A DNA stretch of 64,000 nucleotides from Croceicoccus sp. Ery15. Its GTDB lineage: Bacteria > Pseudomonadota > Alphaproteobacteria > Sphingomonadales > Sphingomonadaceae. The notes beneath the pieces are model-generated. The model saw only the letters and a list, made by a program, of their open reading frames with translations, ran no database searches and was not told where the DNA came from. Location: positions 3,347,501 through 3,411,500 of the forward strand of contig NZ_CP087588.1 in assembly GCF_020985305.1 (NCBI RefSeq), given 5' to 3'. Shown here in pieces: positions 41,115-51,903 of this stretch. Every line of letters starts with the position of its first letter. Position 1 is the stretch's first letter. Made by a program: the position numbers and the translations under genes.

Positions 41115-42022
41115 CAACGGCTCCGCACGATGGTGCCGGCACCGCGTTCGGTGAAAATCTCGATCAGCATGGCGTGCGGCACGCGGCCATCCAGCACGAC
41201 CGCGGCTTCGCAGCCCGCGTCCACCGCCTGCACGCAGGTTTCCAGCTTGGGGATCATGCCGCCGGTGATCGTGCCGTCATCGACCAGTTTCTGCACATCG
41301 TCGGGGAACAAATCGGTCAGCAGCCCGCCCTGCTTGTCAAGAACGCCCGGCACATCGGTCAGCAAGAGCAACCGCGCCGCGCCCAGTGCCGCCGCGACCG
41401 CGCCCGCCATGGTATCGGCGTTGATGTTATAGGTATGCCCATCGGCATCCGCGCCGATGGGGGCGATCACGGGGATCAGCCCCGATGCGACAGATGTTTC
41501 GATGATACGCGTGTCGACCTGTTCGGGTTCGCCCACAAAGCCCAGATCGACGGCTTCCTCGACCGCGCTGCCCTCTACCTTGCGGCTGCGGGTGACCTTG
41601 CGGGCGGTGACCATGCCGCCGTCCTTGCCCGAAATGCCGATGGCGCGCCCGCCCGCCTTGGAAATCCAGCCAACAAGTTCCTTGTTGATCGCGCCCGACA
41701 GGACCATCTCGGCCACTTCGGCAGTCTGCTTGTCGGTGACGCGCAGGCCATCGATAAAGCTCGATTCCACGCCCAGCTTTTTCAGCATCGCGCCGATCTG
41801 CGGCCCGCCACCGTGGACGACGACCACATTGATGCCCACCGCGCCCAGCAGCACGACATCCTCGGCAAATTCGCGCGCGGCTTCGGGATCGCCCATGGCA
41901 TGGCCGCCATATTTGATCACGAAGGTGCGACCGGCATATCGCTTCATGAACGGCAGGGCCGTCACAAGCGTTTTTGCCTTGGCGAGAAGCGCCTTGTCGT
42001 CGGGGTTCAGCGGGTTGACCAT
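41114..42022 (-). CDS. argB: Acetylglutamate kinase
   Basis: A 302-residue amino acid kinase that phosphorylates N-acetylglutamate in arginine synthesis. Motifs: [20 protein letters not shown] (phosphate-binding Lys and Gly), [15 protein letters not shown] (substrate loop) and GIPVIAP-like nucleotide region near [15 protein letters not shown]. The ATG at 42,022 fits the family length; the upstream reading of the frame is not part of the gene. Followed by the coupled lipoprotein gene. Confidence 0.96.
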   Translation of the reverse strand: MVNPLNPDDKALLAKAKTLVTALPFMKRYAGRTFVIKYGGHAMGDPEAAREFAEDVVLLGAVGINVVVVHGGGPQIGAMLKKLGVESSFIDGLRVTDKQTAEVAEMVLSGAINKELVGWISKAGGRAIGISGKDGGMVTARKVTRSRKVEGSAVEEAVDLGFVGEPEQVDTRIIETSVASGLIPVIAPIGADADGHTYNINADTMAGAVAAALGAARLLLLTDVPGVLDKQGGLLTDLFPDDVQKLVDDGTITGGMIPKLETCVQAVDAGCEAAVVLDGRVPHAMLIEIFTERGAGTIVRSR

Positions 42023-42105
42023 AGTGCGCCCGCCCTTTGCATGGGCGGGCGCCAGTTTCAATTGATTCGCGAACCAATCGAACCCTGCATCGGGGTTGCG
42101 GCGAA

Positions 42106-44910
42106 TTATCCGTGCGCGCCGAACTCGTTCGCGATGGCCGTCGATATGCGCAGAACCAGCGCATAGGCGTGTTCGATGGGTTCGATGTAATCGCGGCGGA
42201 TCGCCTCGTACCCCTGGTCGCCGCCGTCGGGATAATCGCTCGGCTCGTCGATCGCGTAATCGCCGATGCTGGGGAAATTGGTCGGGAAGGCCCGCCGCAA
42301 TTGCGCCAGCGCATCGTCGATCCGCAGGGTGAAGACCATCTCCATCACATCCTCGCGGCTGATGTCGTTGGATCGCGAGAAGACCGGCACCTGCACGATT
42401 TTCAGGAACATGTGCTGCAACAGCGCCAGCCGCAGCGATTGCAGCAGACCGATGGAGCGGCGCTTGTCCTCGCGGTCGGGGATCGGCGTGCCCCATCCGT
42501 CGCGGCTGCCGGGTGTGGCATCCAGCAGGCGATGCAGATGCATGGCATCGACGCGCAGGCGGCTGGCAAGGCGGCGGAACACGCCCGCCCGGTCGTCCTT
42601 GGTCAGATATTCGGCAAGGGTCAGGCAGGCATCGGTCAGATGCTCCTCCGTCCCGCGATAGGGGCGGCTGGCCCAATAGGCCGAATTGAACAATTCGCCA
42701 TAAGCCGCCACCGTCTTGATCGAGGCCAGCGCATCGGCACTGCGCAGCAGGCGCAGCATCTGTTTACCGCGCTCGCTTTCAGTCAGCAGGTTGGCGATTT
42801 CCTCGCGGTTGGTGTCGGCCGCCGTGCCGAAACCGGCAATCACGTTCACCGGATAGCCCAGCTGCTGCAGGATCGCATTATGCGGGATCGCGCGGATTTG
42901 CCGCAGGCTCATCTTGCGGTCGGCGGTCAGGTCCGACTGGCGGCGCGAACGGCGGCTGCCGGTATCGTTCAGCAGGCCAAGGCCGAATGCCGTGATCGCA
43001 CGGCTATAGGTGTCGGACACTAGATGCATGTTCTGCACCCGCCGGATCGCGCGATAGAAATCGAGGCTGAGGTCGGTGCGGCGATAGAACATGTCGGTGG
43101 GCGCATCGGGGTCCGCCTCACGCGGGGGGTTGCTGGCGATCGACGCCAGCGTCGCCAGCGCCAGTTCGGGGGTGCCGAACCAGAGATAGCCGTCCCCGCC
43201 CTGAAAGCTGACTTCGGGTTCGAGGCGGATGTCGCGCCGCGCGAACCGGCGCCGCGCCCATGGCGACAGCGGCCATTCCAGCCGGTCCTTCATCGACACG
43301 GGATGCGCGCCGCGGCCCATGCTCTCGCCATGGGTGTTGAAGATCAGCGCGGCGACGTCGGCCCCGTCCTTGCCGGTCAGCCCGTTCGCTTCCATCGCCT
43401 CGGCCAGACGGCCCTGCAGCCGTTCGATGGCCAGCGCGGCGGGGATCTGCCCGACAAAGCGGCCCGCGTCGGAAAATCCGGTCTGGATCGCCACGCGCCC
43501 GCGCTTTTTCGCATAATCGCGATAGGCTTCCTCGGCCAGCAGCGCATCGAGGAAGCGGCCACCATGTTCCAGCGCGGTTTCGGTCTCGAACAGGGGCGAA
43601 ACGTCGATCTTGTCCTCTACCCCGAACAGCTTTGCGAAATAGAGCGCGGCCAGCACGGTTTGCGGCTGTTCGCATTCGGCGATCAGCATGCGGATCGGCG
43701 CATCGGCATCGATGTGGCGCAAAATCTGCTGCATGGCGAGGAACTGGCGGATCGCCGTGCTGCTTTCGATGGCGAGCGCGGCGAAATTCGCGTCGAGCGG
43801 CTGGATCGCCTCCAGCCCCGAACGGATCGCGTTCAACGCGGCCTGGCTGGCGATGTCGAGTTTCGATTCCGGGTCCACGCGGCGGCGAATCGCGTTCTGC
43901 AACTGGCTGGAATTGACGCGGAAATGCACCCAGCCCATGCCAAGGCCATCGGCGCGCATGGCAGCGGCGGCGGTCAGCAATTCGATGGCCGTGTCGGTAT
44001 CGCCCTCCGCTTCGGCGCGCTTTTCCAGCTCGGCCACGATGGGGGCAAGGCTGGTCATCTTGTCGGGATTATTCGCCGTCAGCGAATTGGCGGCATGCGA
44101 CAGGGCGGCGGGGTCCGACATGTCCTTGCCAAACAATGCGGCCATGCGGCTGGCCAGCTCGCCCGCATTGACCAGCTTTGCCGACAGGTCGGGCGCGATC
44201 CCCGCAAGGCTGGCGGCATAGCTGGCCAGACGCTCCGACTTTTCGGCAAGGCGATAGCGGATCGACGTGTTCCAGCCGATATCGGTGCGGCCGTCCATGT
44301 CGTAACCGACCCATGTGGCAAAGCGCACGGGCGTAGGGCGCAGGCTTTTCCAGTCGGCAGGGAACTTGTCCTTCGCCGACCGATAGATCGCCCGCACCGC
44401 GCGGTCGCGCGCGGCCTGTGCGCGGCTGATCGCCTCCATCGCGGCGTCATGTTCCGAATCCAGCGTGATCTGCGTGCGTTCATGCGGCGCGACGCATGCC
44501 GAATCGCTGGTCACATCGCCGCTGCTGGCGGCGGCGGCCACGGCCTTGGACTGGACGGGCGTCAGCAAAAAGGTCGGGTGCGCGGTGAACACGACATGGA
44601 TCATCGGATCGGCCCAGCGCCGGGCATAGGCGTTGAAATCCTCCCCCTCGCGCACGGCGAAGGGGGCAAGATTCCGGTCCGCCGCGATCGGCATCAGCAT
44701 CCGGTCCAGCTTTTGCGCGCGGGCCTTCAACCCTTCGCATTCCAGCGCGCTGACCAGACCGTCGATGTCCTTCAGCGATTTTCGCCCCGCCTCCAGATCG
44801 CGCGAGAGTTCCAGCCCGAGCTGGAACACCGGATTGTAAATCGGCGTATCCCGCGTGTGGCGGTGAAGGACTTGCAGCCTTTCGTTGAGCTCTTCGATCT
44901 GGGGCGTCAT
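42106..44910 (-). CDS. ppc: Phosphoenolpyruvate carboxylase, atypical form
   Basis: A 934-residue carboxylase making oxaloacetate from PEP and bicarbonate. The catalytic His111 lies in VVFTAHPTF, the family signature, and a second conserved loop is seen in [17 protein letters not shown]. The usual GYSDSxKD signature is changed here ([16 protein letters not shown]), which marks the alphaproteobacterial/Sphingomonas-type subgroup. The start at 44,910 is preferred over a longer reading. It lies next to eda, edd and zwf, so it may feed oxaloacetate to the pathway that makes pyruvate. Confidence 0.85.
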   Translation of the reverse strand: MTPQIEELNERLQVLHRHTRDTPIYNPVFQLGLELSRDLEAGRKSLKDIDGLVSALECEGLKARAQKLDRMLMPIAADRNLAPFAVREGEDFNAYARRWADPMIHVVFTAHPTFLLTPVQSKAVAAAASSGDVTSDSACVAPHERTQITLDSEHDAAMEAISRAQAARDRAVRAIYRSAKDKFPADWKSLRPTPVRFATWVGYDMDGRTDIGWNTSIRYRLAEKSERLASYAASLAGIAPDLSAKLVNAGELASRMAALFGKDMSDPAALSHAANSLTANNPDKMTSLAPIVAELEKRAEAEGDTDTAIELLTAAAAMRADGLGMGWVHFRVNSSQLQNAIRRRVDPESKLDIASQAALNAIRSGLEAIQPLDANFAALAIESSTAIRQFLAMQQILRHIDADAPIRMLIAECEQPQTVLAALYFAKLFGVEDKIDVSPLFETETALEHGGRFLDALLAEEAYRDYAKKRGRVAIQTGFSDAGRFVGQIPAALAIERLQGRLAEAMEANGLTGKDGADVAALIFNTHGESMGRGAHPVSMKDRLEWPLSPWARRRFARRDIRLEPEVSFQGGDGYLWFGTPELALATLASIASNPPREADPDAPTDMFYRRTDLSLDFYRAIRRVQNMHLVSDTYSRAITAFGLGLLNDTGSRRSRRQSDLTADRKMSLRQIRAIPHNAILQQLGYPVNVIAGFGTAADTNREEIANLLTESERGKQMLRLLRSADALASIKTVAAYGELFNSAYWASRPYRGTEEHLTDACLTLAEYLTKDDRAGVFRRLASRLRVDAMHLHRLLDATPGSRDGWGTPIPDREDKRRSIGLLQSLRLALLQHMFLKIVQVPVFSRSNDISREDVMEMVFTLRIDDALAQLRRAFPTNFPSIGDYAIDEPSDYPDGGDQGYEAIRRDYIEPIEHAYALVLRISTAIANEFGAHG

Positions 44911-44950
44911 GGCGTTCTCCGGAGCGAGGGTTGGGGAGGGTTTGTAGATG

Positions 44951-45583
44951 TTAGCGCGGCAGCGCTGCGGCTTCGCGCGCGAGCGCCTCGATCCGTGCCT
45001 TGTCGACCGGACCGCCTGCGGGCATCGCATCGCCCGGCGCGACCCAGCTGCCGCCGACGCACAGGATCGACGGATGGGCAAGGTAATCGGGCGCATTCTT
45101 CACCGACACGCCGCCGGTGGGGCAAAAGCGCGCTTCGTGGAACGGGGCGGCCAGGGCTTTCAGCGCGGGCAGGCCGCCATTGGCTTCGGCAGGGAAGAAT
45201 TTGAAATGCGACAGGCCAAGATCCATGCCGCGCATGATATCGGCGCTGGTCGCGATGCCCGGCAGAAAGGCGATGTCATTGGCGATGGCCGCCTTGCCCA
45301 GATTTTCGGTCAGCCCCGGCGAGACGACGAATTGTGCACCGGCCTTGGCCACCGCATCCAGTTGTTCGGGGTTCAGAACCGTTCCCGCACCGACGATAGC
45401 GCCCGGAACCTTGGCCATTTCACGGATCGCGTCCAGCGCGCACGGGGTGCGCAGCGTGACTTCGAGGCAGGGCAGGCCGCCCGCGACCAAAGCCTCGGCC
45501 AAAGGGACGGCCTGTTCGATTTCCTGCACCACCAGCACGGGGATAACGGGGGCAGCTTCCATGAACTCGCGGATGTTCGCCAT
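44951..45583 (-). CDS. eda: 2-keto-3-deoxy-6-phosphogluconate aldolase
   Basis: A 210-residue KDPG aldolase: [34 protein letters not shown] with the catalytic Glu, [12 protein letters not shown], and the Schiff-base Lys in [14 protein letters not shown], then [16 protein letters not shown]. It cleaves KDPG to pyruvate and glyceraldehyde-3-phosphate, the second Entner-Doudoroff step. Directly downstream of edd. Confidence 0.97.
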   Translation of the reverse strand: MANIREFMEAAPVIPVLVVQEIEQAVPLAEALVAGGLPCLEVTLRTPCALDAIREMAKVPGAIVGAGTVLNPEQLDAVAKAGAQFVVSPGLTENLGKAAIANDIAFLPGIATSADIMRGMDLGLSHFKFFPAEANGGLPALKALAAPFHEARFCPTGGVSVKNAPDYLAHPSILCVGGSWVAPGDAMPAGGPVDKARIEALAREAAALPR

Positions 45584-45701
45584 GTATGGTCCTACTCTTG
45601 AAAATGGGAATGTTTGTGTGCCGGGATGTCGCGCCGACTGAAATTACAGGCAGGCCAATAACAGTATAATACCAAAGTTACAGGCCAAAATTGCAGTCCA
45701 A

Positions 45702-47531
45702 TTACAGACCGGCCAGCGCCAGCATGGCCGATCCGCCTTTTTCCGCCTCGTCCGCGCCAAGCCGCATCATCGCGAACAATTCGCGTCCGACGCCAAGGGC
45801 GGGCGGCGGCGGGGTGGCCGGTTCGCGCGCGGACAGATCGGCACTGGTCGAAAGCGTGCCGTTCACCGCGTCGACGCGCACGATGTCGCCGTCGCGCAGA
45901 AAAGCGATCGGTCCGGGCTGTTCGCTGCCATGGGTCAGCGCCTCGGGCGTGCAATGGATCGCGGCGGGAACCTTGCCCGATGCGCCCGACATGCGGCCGT
46001 CGGTGACCAGCGCCACCTTGAACCCGCGATCCTGCAACACGCCCAGCGGCGGCGTCAGCTTGTGCAATTCGGGCATGCCATTGGCGCGCGGTCCCTGAAA
46101 CCGGACGACAATGACGACATCCCTGTCCAGCTCGCCCGCCTTGAACGCCTCGGCCACTTCGCTCTGGGTTGTAAAAACGCGGCAGGGGGCTTCGACGACC
46201 CAGCGCTCTTCGTCCACAGCGCTTGTCTTGATCGTGGCGCGGCCCAGATTGCCGGTCAGCAGGCGCAGGCCGCCATCGGCCTTGAACGGCGTTGCAGGCG
46301 GGCGCAGCATGGTGTCGTCACCGCTTTCGGGCGGCAGTTCGCGCCACGCCAGCCTGTCGTCCACCAGCACGGGTTCGTCGGCATAGGCGCGCAGCGACTG
46401 TCCGCCGACGGTAGTGATATCTTCGTGCGCAAGGCCCGCATCCAGCAATTCGCGGATGACATAGCCCATGCCACCCGCCGCGTGGAACGCGTTCACATCG
46501 CCCGCGCCATTGGGATAGACCCGCGCGATCAGCGGGACGACTTGCGATAATTCGTCGATGTCCTGCCAGTCGATGATTATGCCCGCGCAGCGCGCGATGG
46601 CAGGCAGGTGGATGACATGATTGGTCGACCCGCCGGTCGCCAGCAGCCCCGCCACCGCGTTCACGATGGCTTTTTCGTCGACGCATCTGGCCAGAGGGCG
46701 CGGGTCTTCGCCTTTCAGCGAAATCTTGGCCAGCTGGTGCGTGGCCGCGCGGGTCAGCTGCGTGCGCAGCGGTGTGTTGGGCGGGATGAAGGCGGCGCCG
46801 GGCATGTGCAGGCCCATCATTTCCATCATCATCTGGTTGGAATTGGCCGTGCCGTAAAAGGTGCAGGTTCCCGGCGCGTGATAGCTGGCGCTTTCGCTGG
46901 CCAGCAATTCCTCGCGCCCGACCTTGCCTTCGGCGTAAAGCTGGCGGGTCTGCTGTTTCTGCTTGTTCGAAATGCCGGTGGGCATCGGGCCCGACGGGAT
47001 CAGAATGCACGGCAGATGGCCGAACCGCAGCGCGCCCATCAGCAGGCCGGGTACGATCTTGTCGCAAATGCCCAGCAGCGCCATGCCGTCATAGGTTTCG
47101 TGCGAAAGCGCCACGGCCGTCGCCAGTGCGATGGAATCGCGGCTGAACAGCGACAGTTCCATGCCGTCCTGCCCTTGCGTGACCCCGTCGCACATTGCCG
47201 GCGTGCCGCCCGCGACCTGCGCGGTCGCGCCGACTTCGCGGGCGTACAGCTTCATCGCCTCGGGGTATCGGCCATAGGGCTGATGCGCCGAGAGCATGTC
47301 GTTATAGGCGGTGACGATCGCCAGATTGGGCGAGACCCCGCTGCCGATCGCGCCCTTGTCGTTCCCGCTGGCCGCGAATGCGTGGGCAAGGTTCGAACAG
47401 GCCAGCTGCGTGCGGTTGGGCTGTCGCTGTGCCTCGCGCTCCATCAGTTCAAGATAACGGCCACGCGTGTCGCGGCTGTTGTCGATGATGCGCTGCGTTA
47501 CGCGGGCGAACTGGTCGTTAAGTCTGGGCAT
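45702..47531 (-). CDS. edd: 6-phosphogluconate dehydratase
   Basis: A 609-residue IlvD/Edd-type iron-sulphur dehydratase: [42 protein letters not shown] with an iron-sulphur Cys, and [15 protein letters not shown]. The C-terminal half has [21 protein letters not shown] and [21 protein letters not shown]. It makes KDPG from 6-phosphogluconate. Downstream of zwf; a 193-base gap between them suggests its own promoter. Confidence 0.97.
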   Translation of the reverse strand: MPRLNDQFARVTQRIIDNSRDTRGRYLELMEREAQRQPNRTQLACSNLAHAFAASGNDKGAIGSGVSPNLAIVTAYNDMLSAHQPYGRYPEAMKLYAREVGATAQVAGGTPAMCDGVTQGQDGMELSLFSRDSIALATAVALSHETYDGMALLGICDKIVPGLLMGALRFGHLPCILIPSGPMPTGISNKQKQQTRQLYAEGKVGREELLASESASYHAPGTCTFYGTANSNQMMMEMMGLHMPGAAFIPPNTPLRTQLTRAATHQLAKISLKGEDPRPLARCVDEKAIVNAVAGLLATGGSTNHVIHLPAIARCAGIIIDWQDIDELSQVVPLIARVYPNGAGDVNAFHAAGGMGYVIRELLDAGLAHEDITTVGGQSLRAYADEPVLVDDRLAWRELPPESGDDTMLRPPATPFKADGGLRLLTGNLGRATIKTSAVDEERWVVEAPCRVFTTQSEVAEAFKAGELDRDVVIVVRFQGPRANGMPELHKLTPPLGVLQDRGFKVALVTDGRMSGASGKVPAAIHCTPEALTHGSEQPGPIAFLRDGDIVRVDAVNGTLSTSADLSAREPATPPPPALGVGRELFAMMRLGADEAEKGGSAMLALAGL

Positions 47532-47724
47532 GGCGCCTTCCCCGGGATTTCAATCGTTTTGCGAACGCCGATATCGTCAGGGACTCGGCCGTCCGCCTAT
47601 ATTGCATTGCAGCATATCAGGTCTGTGACCTTCATGCAGGTTTTCGCGTTCGGGCGGGAAGGGCGCAACTTCCAGCCATCTTGATATCAGGCCTTAGCCC
47701 CTCTGCCTCTCACCCTTCTGCCGG

Positions 47725-49179
47725 TTACCCTTCATGCCACGTTACTCCGTCGCGTTCGGTCAGGCCAATGGCTGCGGTCGGACCCCAGCTTCCGGCGGTA
47801 TAGGCCTTGGGCCTGGTATCGTTCGCGGTCCAGCTGGCGCGGATGCCGTCGATCCAATCCCATTGCGCCTCCACCTCGTCACGGCGGACGAACAGGGTCT
47901 GGTCGCCTTCCACCAGATCGAGGAGCAGCCGTTCATAGGCGATCCGCCGTTGCGGACCCGAAAAAGCCTCGGGCATCGCAATGTCGAGCGGAGTCGCGCG
48001 CAGGCGGATGCCTTCGCGGTCCAGACCGGGGACCTTGCTCATCAGCGACAGGCGGATGTTTTCGCGCGGCTGGATGCCGATGACCAGCTGGTTGGGGACC
48101 GTTTTTGCTCCGCGGCTTTCGAAGATCGAATAGGGGATGCAGCGGAACTGGACCACGATCTCGGTCATGCGGATCGGCAGGCGCTTGCCGGTGCGTAGAT
48201 AGAACGGCACGCCCTTCCAGCGCCAGTTGTCGACATGCGCCTTGATGGCGACGAATGTCTCGGTATCCGAATCCCTGCCCAGCTCGTCGTCGTAGCCCGG
48301 CACAGCCTCGCCCTTGATCGCGCCGGCGCGGTACTGGCCGGTGACCGTCTCGCCCGCGACGGCGGGGCGCAGCGCGCGCAGCACCTTGACCTTTTCGTCG
48401 CGGATCGCGGTGGCGTCAAAACTGGTCGGCGGCTCCATCGCCACCAGCGCCAGCAATTGCAGCATATGGTTCTGCACCATATCGCGCAGCGCGCCGCTGG
48501 TGTCGTAATAGCCGACCCGCGATTCCAGCCCGACCGTTTCGGCGACACTGATCTGCACATGGTCGATATGCGCCGCGTTCCACAGCGGTTCGAACATGAT
48601 ATTGGCAAAACGCAGCGCCATCAGGTTCTGGACCGTTTCCTTGCCCAGATAATGGTCGATGCGGAAAATCCGGTCTTCGGGAAAGGCCGATGCAACCGCG
48701 TCATTGATCTCGCAGCTGCTGCCCAGATCGGTGCCGAGCGGCTTTTCAAGGCCGATGCGGACATTGCCCGTCGCCATGCCATTGGCGGCCAGCCCCTTGA
48801 TCGTCGGTTCGAACAGGAAGGGCGCGGTCGACAGAAAGATCGACAAACCCTCGTTCTCGCCGCTGCCGATCGGCCCCACCTTTTTCGCCAGCGCATCGAA
48901 GCCCTCCGGCGTAGAGGCGTCGAGGTCCTGATAGCTCAGGCAGGCCAGAAACGGCTCGATATCCAGCTCGCGCCCCTCGGGCAGGAATTTTTCCAGCGCG
49001 GCGCGGGCAAAGGCGCGGAATTCCTCGTCCGAATGCTCGCTGCGCGCGGTGCAGATGATCTGCATGTTTTCGGGCAGGAGCTTTTCCGAATGCAGCGCGC
49101 ATAAAGACGGCAGCAACATGCGCTGCGACAGATCGCCGGTCGCGCCGAACAGAAGGAGCTTGTTCGCGGTGAATTGCAT
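47725..49179 (-). CDS. zwf: Glucose-6-phosphate 1-dehydrogenase
   Basis: A 484-residue G6P dehydrogenase: the NADP-binding FGATGDLSQRMLLPSL, the EKPLGTDL block, and the active-site FRIDHYLGKETVQNLMALRF with its His. The length fits. The start at 49,179 is chosen because MQFTANKLLLFGATGDL aligns with the family; earlier starts give unrelated residues. It is first in the zwf-edd-eda-ppc order. No 6-phosphogluconolactonase gene lies between zwf and edd. Confidence 0.97.
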   Translation of the reverse strand: MQFTANKLLLFGATGDLSQRMLLPSLCALHSEKLLPENMQIICTARSEHSDEEFRAFARAALEKFLPEGRELDIEPFLACLSYQDLDASTPEGFDALAKKVGPIGSGENEGLSIFLSTAPFLFEPTIKGLAANGMATGNVRIGLEKPLGTDLGSSCEINDAVASAFPEDRIFRIDHYLGKETVQNLMALRFANIMFEPLWNAAHIDHVQISVAETVGLESRVGYYDTSGALRDMVQNHMLQLLALVAMEPPTSFDATAIRDEKVKVLRALRPAVAGETVTGQYRAGAIKGEAVPGYDDELGRDSDTETFVAIKAHVDNWRWKGVPFYLRTGKRLPIRMTEIVVQFRCIPYSIFESRGAKTVPNQLVIGIQPRENIRLSLMSKVPGLDREGIRLRATPLDIAMPEAFSGPQRRIAYERLLLDLVEGDQTLFVRRDEVEAQWDWIDGIRASWTANDTRPKAYTAGSWGPTAAIGLTERDGVTWHEG

Positions 49180-49315
49180 GGCGGACAGGCTCCTGCGGGG
49201 CGGCGGCGGGATCGGATGGCGGTGCGGAGGCACTTTTCGCGGGAATAGTCGCGGGGCGGATAGTGTCAACTCTCGATCATCGCTTGCGAATGCGGATTCG
49301 GGAAATGATCTTGCG

Positions 49316-50119
49316 TCAGATGCACTTCACGCTGATCTCTTTGGCCAATAGCGCGGCCATGCCATAGGATGTGAGGAAGCTGACATCGGCGGCATCGCGG
49401 CCAAGGCCGATCTTCACGATGTCGGCAGGCCCCGCCATGCCGGTCGCATCGATCAGATGCCAGCTGCCGATGCCTTCGCCTTCACCATCGGGATCGGCCA
49501 GAAACACCTCGGCCACGGCGTGGAAATCCTGCGGCTGTACGTCGGGCGCATAGCACGAGACAAAGCGCGCGGGGATGGCCGATGCGCGGGCAAGCGATAC
49601 CACGACATGCGCGAAATCACGGCATACGCCGCGCCGTTCGACAAAGCTGTCGATGGCAGTGGTGGTCGCATCACTGGTGCCCGGCGCATAGGCGAAATGT
49701 CCCGCGACCCATTGGCGGATCGCCTCTATTCGTGCGCCGCCCGCGGTTCCGGCAAATTCCGCCTCGACAAAGGGCTGAAACCGGTCGGCGGGGCAAAAGC
49801 GGGAATCGAACAGATAGGGCACCGTTTCGCCCGGCAGGCGATGCGGAGGCAGCGCGTTCAGCGTTTCGATCTGCGCCAGATGCCGGTCGATCTGCGCGGT
49901 GATCGCATAGTCGGCAGTGAAATCGCCCTGACAACGCAGCCAGATGCGTTCCCCCACCATATCCTCACCCGGCACGCGTGCCATATGCTCGCTCGCTCCG
50001 ATGGTCAGGCCGGGGCCCGACAGTATCTGTTCGGGGATGGCGGCAGCCTCCATCTGCAGCAGGAAGTCGGTCGGCTGGTCGAAGCGAAAGGCGATATGGG
50101 CTTCGATGGCGATGTTCAT
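49316..50119 (-). CDS. Transglutaminase-like family protein
   Basis: A 267-residue cytoplasmic protein with a transglutaminase-like fold: an N-terminal beta region (NIAIEAHIAFRFDQPTDFLLQME), then the triad Cys in ERRGVCRDFAHVVV, His in QDFHAVAEVFLADPDG and Asp in SWHLIDATGMAGPADIV. Such proteins often act as peptidases or amidases. The start at 50,119 is chosen at the family N-terminus; earlier starts are not conserved. Confidence 0.88.
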   Translation of the reverse strand: MNIAIEAHIAFRFDQPTDFLLQMEAAAIPEQILSGPGLTIGASEHMARVPGEDMVGERIWLRCQGDFTADYAITAQIDRHLAQIETLNALPPHRLPGETVPYLFDSRFCPADRFQPFVEAEFAGTAGGARIEAIRQWVAGHFAYAPGTSDATTTAIDSFVERRGVCRDFAHVVVSLARASAIPARFVSCYAPDVQPQDFHAVAEVFLADPDGEGEGIGSWHLIDATGMAGPADIVKIGLGRDAADVSFLTSYGMAALLAKEISVKCI

Positions 50120-50232
50120 GGGGGCGCGGTTCTTTCGCTTGCGTTGATCCTGCCGACCCAACGCGCCACCGCCCCGCCGTTTCCGGATTTTCGAAGAATC
50201 GGGCGAAAAGGTCGGGTCTGGGCGACCGTGGC

Positions 50233-50670
50233 CTATTCTCCCAGCAGGTGCAGCACCACCTCGCGTCGGTGCGGGCGGGCGCGGTGTTCGGCCAGATAGA
50301 TCCCCTGCCATGTCCCCAGCGCCAGCGCGCCGTTCACCACAGGGACCGACAGGCTGACGCCGGTCAGCAGCGATTTCAGATGGGCAGGCATGTCGTCGGG
50401 CCCTTCGTCATCGTGCAGCCAGCCGCCATCTTCGGGCGCGATCCGGTCGAGCCAGTCCAGAATATCGCCCCGCACCTCGCGCGCGGCATTTTCCTGAATC
50501 AGCAGAGAGGCCGAAGTATGGCGACAGAACAGCGTCAGCAAACCCGTGCCGATGCCCTGATCGCCGACCCAATTTTCCACGTCGCGCGTGAATTCGATCA
50601 ATGCGCGACCGGGTGTGGATATTGCAAGCGTGCTTGCGGATTGTTTCACGAATGTTTCTCCGATGTTCAT
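50233..50670 (-). CDS. YjbQ family protein (UPF0047)
   Basis: A 145-residue protein matching UPF0047: RDVENWVGDQGIGTGLLTLFCRHTSASLLIQENA and DDMPAHLKSLLTGVSLSVPVVNGALALGTWQGIYLAEHR. The conserved His residues bind metal in known structures; a thiamin-phosphate synthase activity has been reported for YjbQ but the physiological role is open. Monocistronic. Confidence 0.92.
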   Translation of the reverse strand: MNIGETFVKQSASTLAISTPGRALIEFTRDVENWVGDQGIGTGLLTLFCRHTSASLLIQENAAREVRGDILDWLDRIAPEDGGWLHDDEGPDDMPAHLKSLLTGVSLSVPVVNGALALGTWQGIYLAEHRARPHRREVVLHLLGE

Positions 50671-50844
50671 CTGCGTCTGCTATCTGTCACCAAGTCGGGT
50701 ATGACGCAGCGCAGGAAACCTTGAAATATCAGCGCTTGGCGAGTGTTGCTGAAATGTGCATTACAGTGGCAATTCGGGAAATTTCGTCACGGAAACTTCA
50801 TTTTAGCTGTCGCCACACTAGCTTATCGCGGTAAAGGCAAAACG

Positions 50845-51903
50845 ATGGATGGCACGATTTACGATAGCAGGAGCCTTGCACGGCTCGCCTTCGACGGGGG
50901 TGCAGAGGATTTGCGCGGCCCCGTGAACGCGCCTGCCTACGTCGATCGTGTCGGTCGTGCGCCGGTCGATGCATCGCGCATCGCGGTGATATGCAATCCG
51001 CGCAGCCACGGGGTCAAAACCAAGGGTCTGGACGTTCCGCCGGGTGTCGATGTGCTGTCGCCACGCACCCGCGCCGATCTGCGTAAGACGCTGAACGAAT
51101 TCAAAACGCGCGGCGTCGAACTGATCATCGTCGCGGGCGGCGATGGCACCGTGCGCGATGTGCTGACTTGTGGCGGATCCTTGTGGCAGGAACAGGCTCC
51201 CGCCATTGCGGTATTGCCCAAGGGCAAGACCAATGCACTGGCCATCGATCTTGGCGTCGACCCCGAAGCCAGCGTCGCCGATGTGATCGATGCCTGGCAT
51301 GCGGGCCGTTTCACCATGCGCCCTGCGATAGAGATCAGCCGTCCCGACGAAACTGGCGCCCCCGTGCGCGGTTTCCTGTTCGGTGCGGGCATTTTCGTCA
51401 GCGCCACCGATCTGGCGCAGACCACACACCGTTTCGGCGCGTTCAATAATGTCGCCGTGGCGCTGTCGATGCTGGGTTCGATTGCCAATGTCGCCTTCGG
51501 TTTCGGCGGCTCCGGCTGGCGTGAGGGGAAGCGGATCGGCATTTCCGCGCCCGGCACGCCCGATTCCAGACCCGGCATGGATGTCGTCGGCACGCGCAAC
51601 CGGCTGATCATGCTGGTATCGACGATGCACCGTCTGCCCTTGGGTGTGCGCCCCTTCGGGCGTGAACGCGGCGGCATGAAGCTGCTGGCGACCGAAACGC
51701 CGATCCCGCATTTCCTCGTCAATTTCTGGCGCACGATCCGCGGCGGCGACGATGCGAAACTGGCCAGGGCGGGTATTCACCGGCTCGACGCCAGGGAACT
51801 GGATATTGACGTCGAGGACGGCTTCGTTCTTGATGGCGAAGTGTTCCCCGGTGGCCGATATATCCTGCGCGAGGGTGCGCCGATCGCCTTCGTCACGCCG
51901 TGA
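50845..51903 (+). CDS. Diacylglycerol kinase-family protein
   Basis: A 352-residue lipid kinase of the DAGK catalytic-domain family. The nucleotide-binding region is IAVICNPRSHGVKTKGL and the glycine-rich loop is VELIIVAGGDGTVRDVL; LPKGKTNALAIDLGV follows. The C-terminal beta region ends FVLDGEVFPGGRYIL. It would phosphorylate diacylglycerol (or a sphingolipid base) to a phosphatidate. The ATG at 50,845 has an AAAGG ribosome site; longer starts are not plausible. Its stop overlaps the next gene's GTG (GTGA). Confidence 0.85.
   Translation: MDGTIYDSRSLARLAFDGGAEDLRGPVNAPAYVDRVGRAPVDASRIAVICNPRSHGVKTKGLDVPPGVDVLSPRTRADLRKTLNEFKTRGVELIIVAGGDGTVRDVLTCGGSLWQEQAPAIAVLPKGKTNALAIDLGVDPEASVADVIDAWHAGRFTMRPAIEISRPDETGAPVRGFLFGAGIFVSATDLAQTTHRFGAFNNVAVALSMLGSIANVAFGFGGSGWREGKRIGISAPGTPDSRPGMDVVGTRNRLIMLVSTMHRLPLGVRPFGRERGGMKLLATETPIPHFLVNFWRTIRGGDDAKLARAGIHRLDARELDIDVEDGFVLDGEVFPGGRYILREGAPIAFVTP

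Noticed and set aside
43024..45204. Plus-strand frame of 726 codons opposite PEP carboxylase
   Set aside because: Antisense shadow with His/Arg-rich composition and no recognisable domain.
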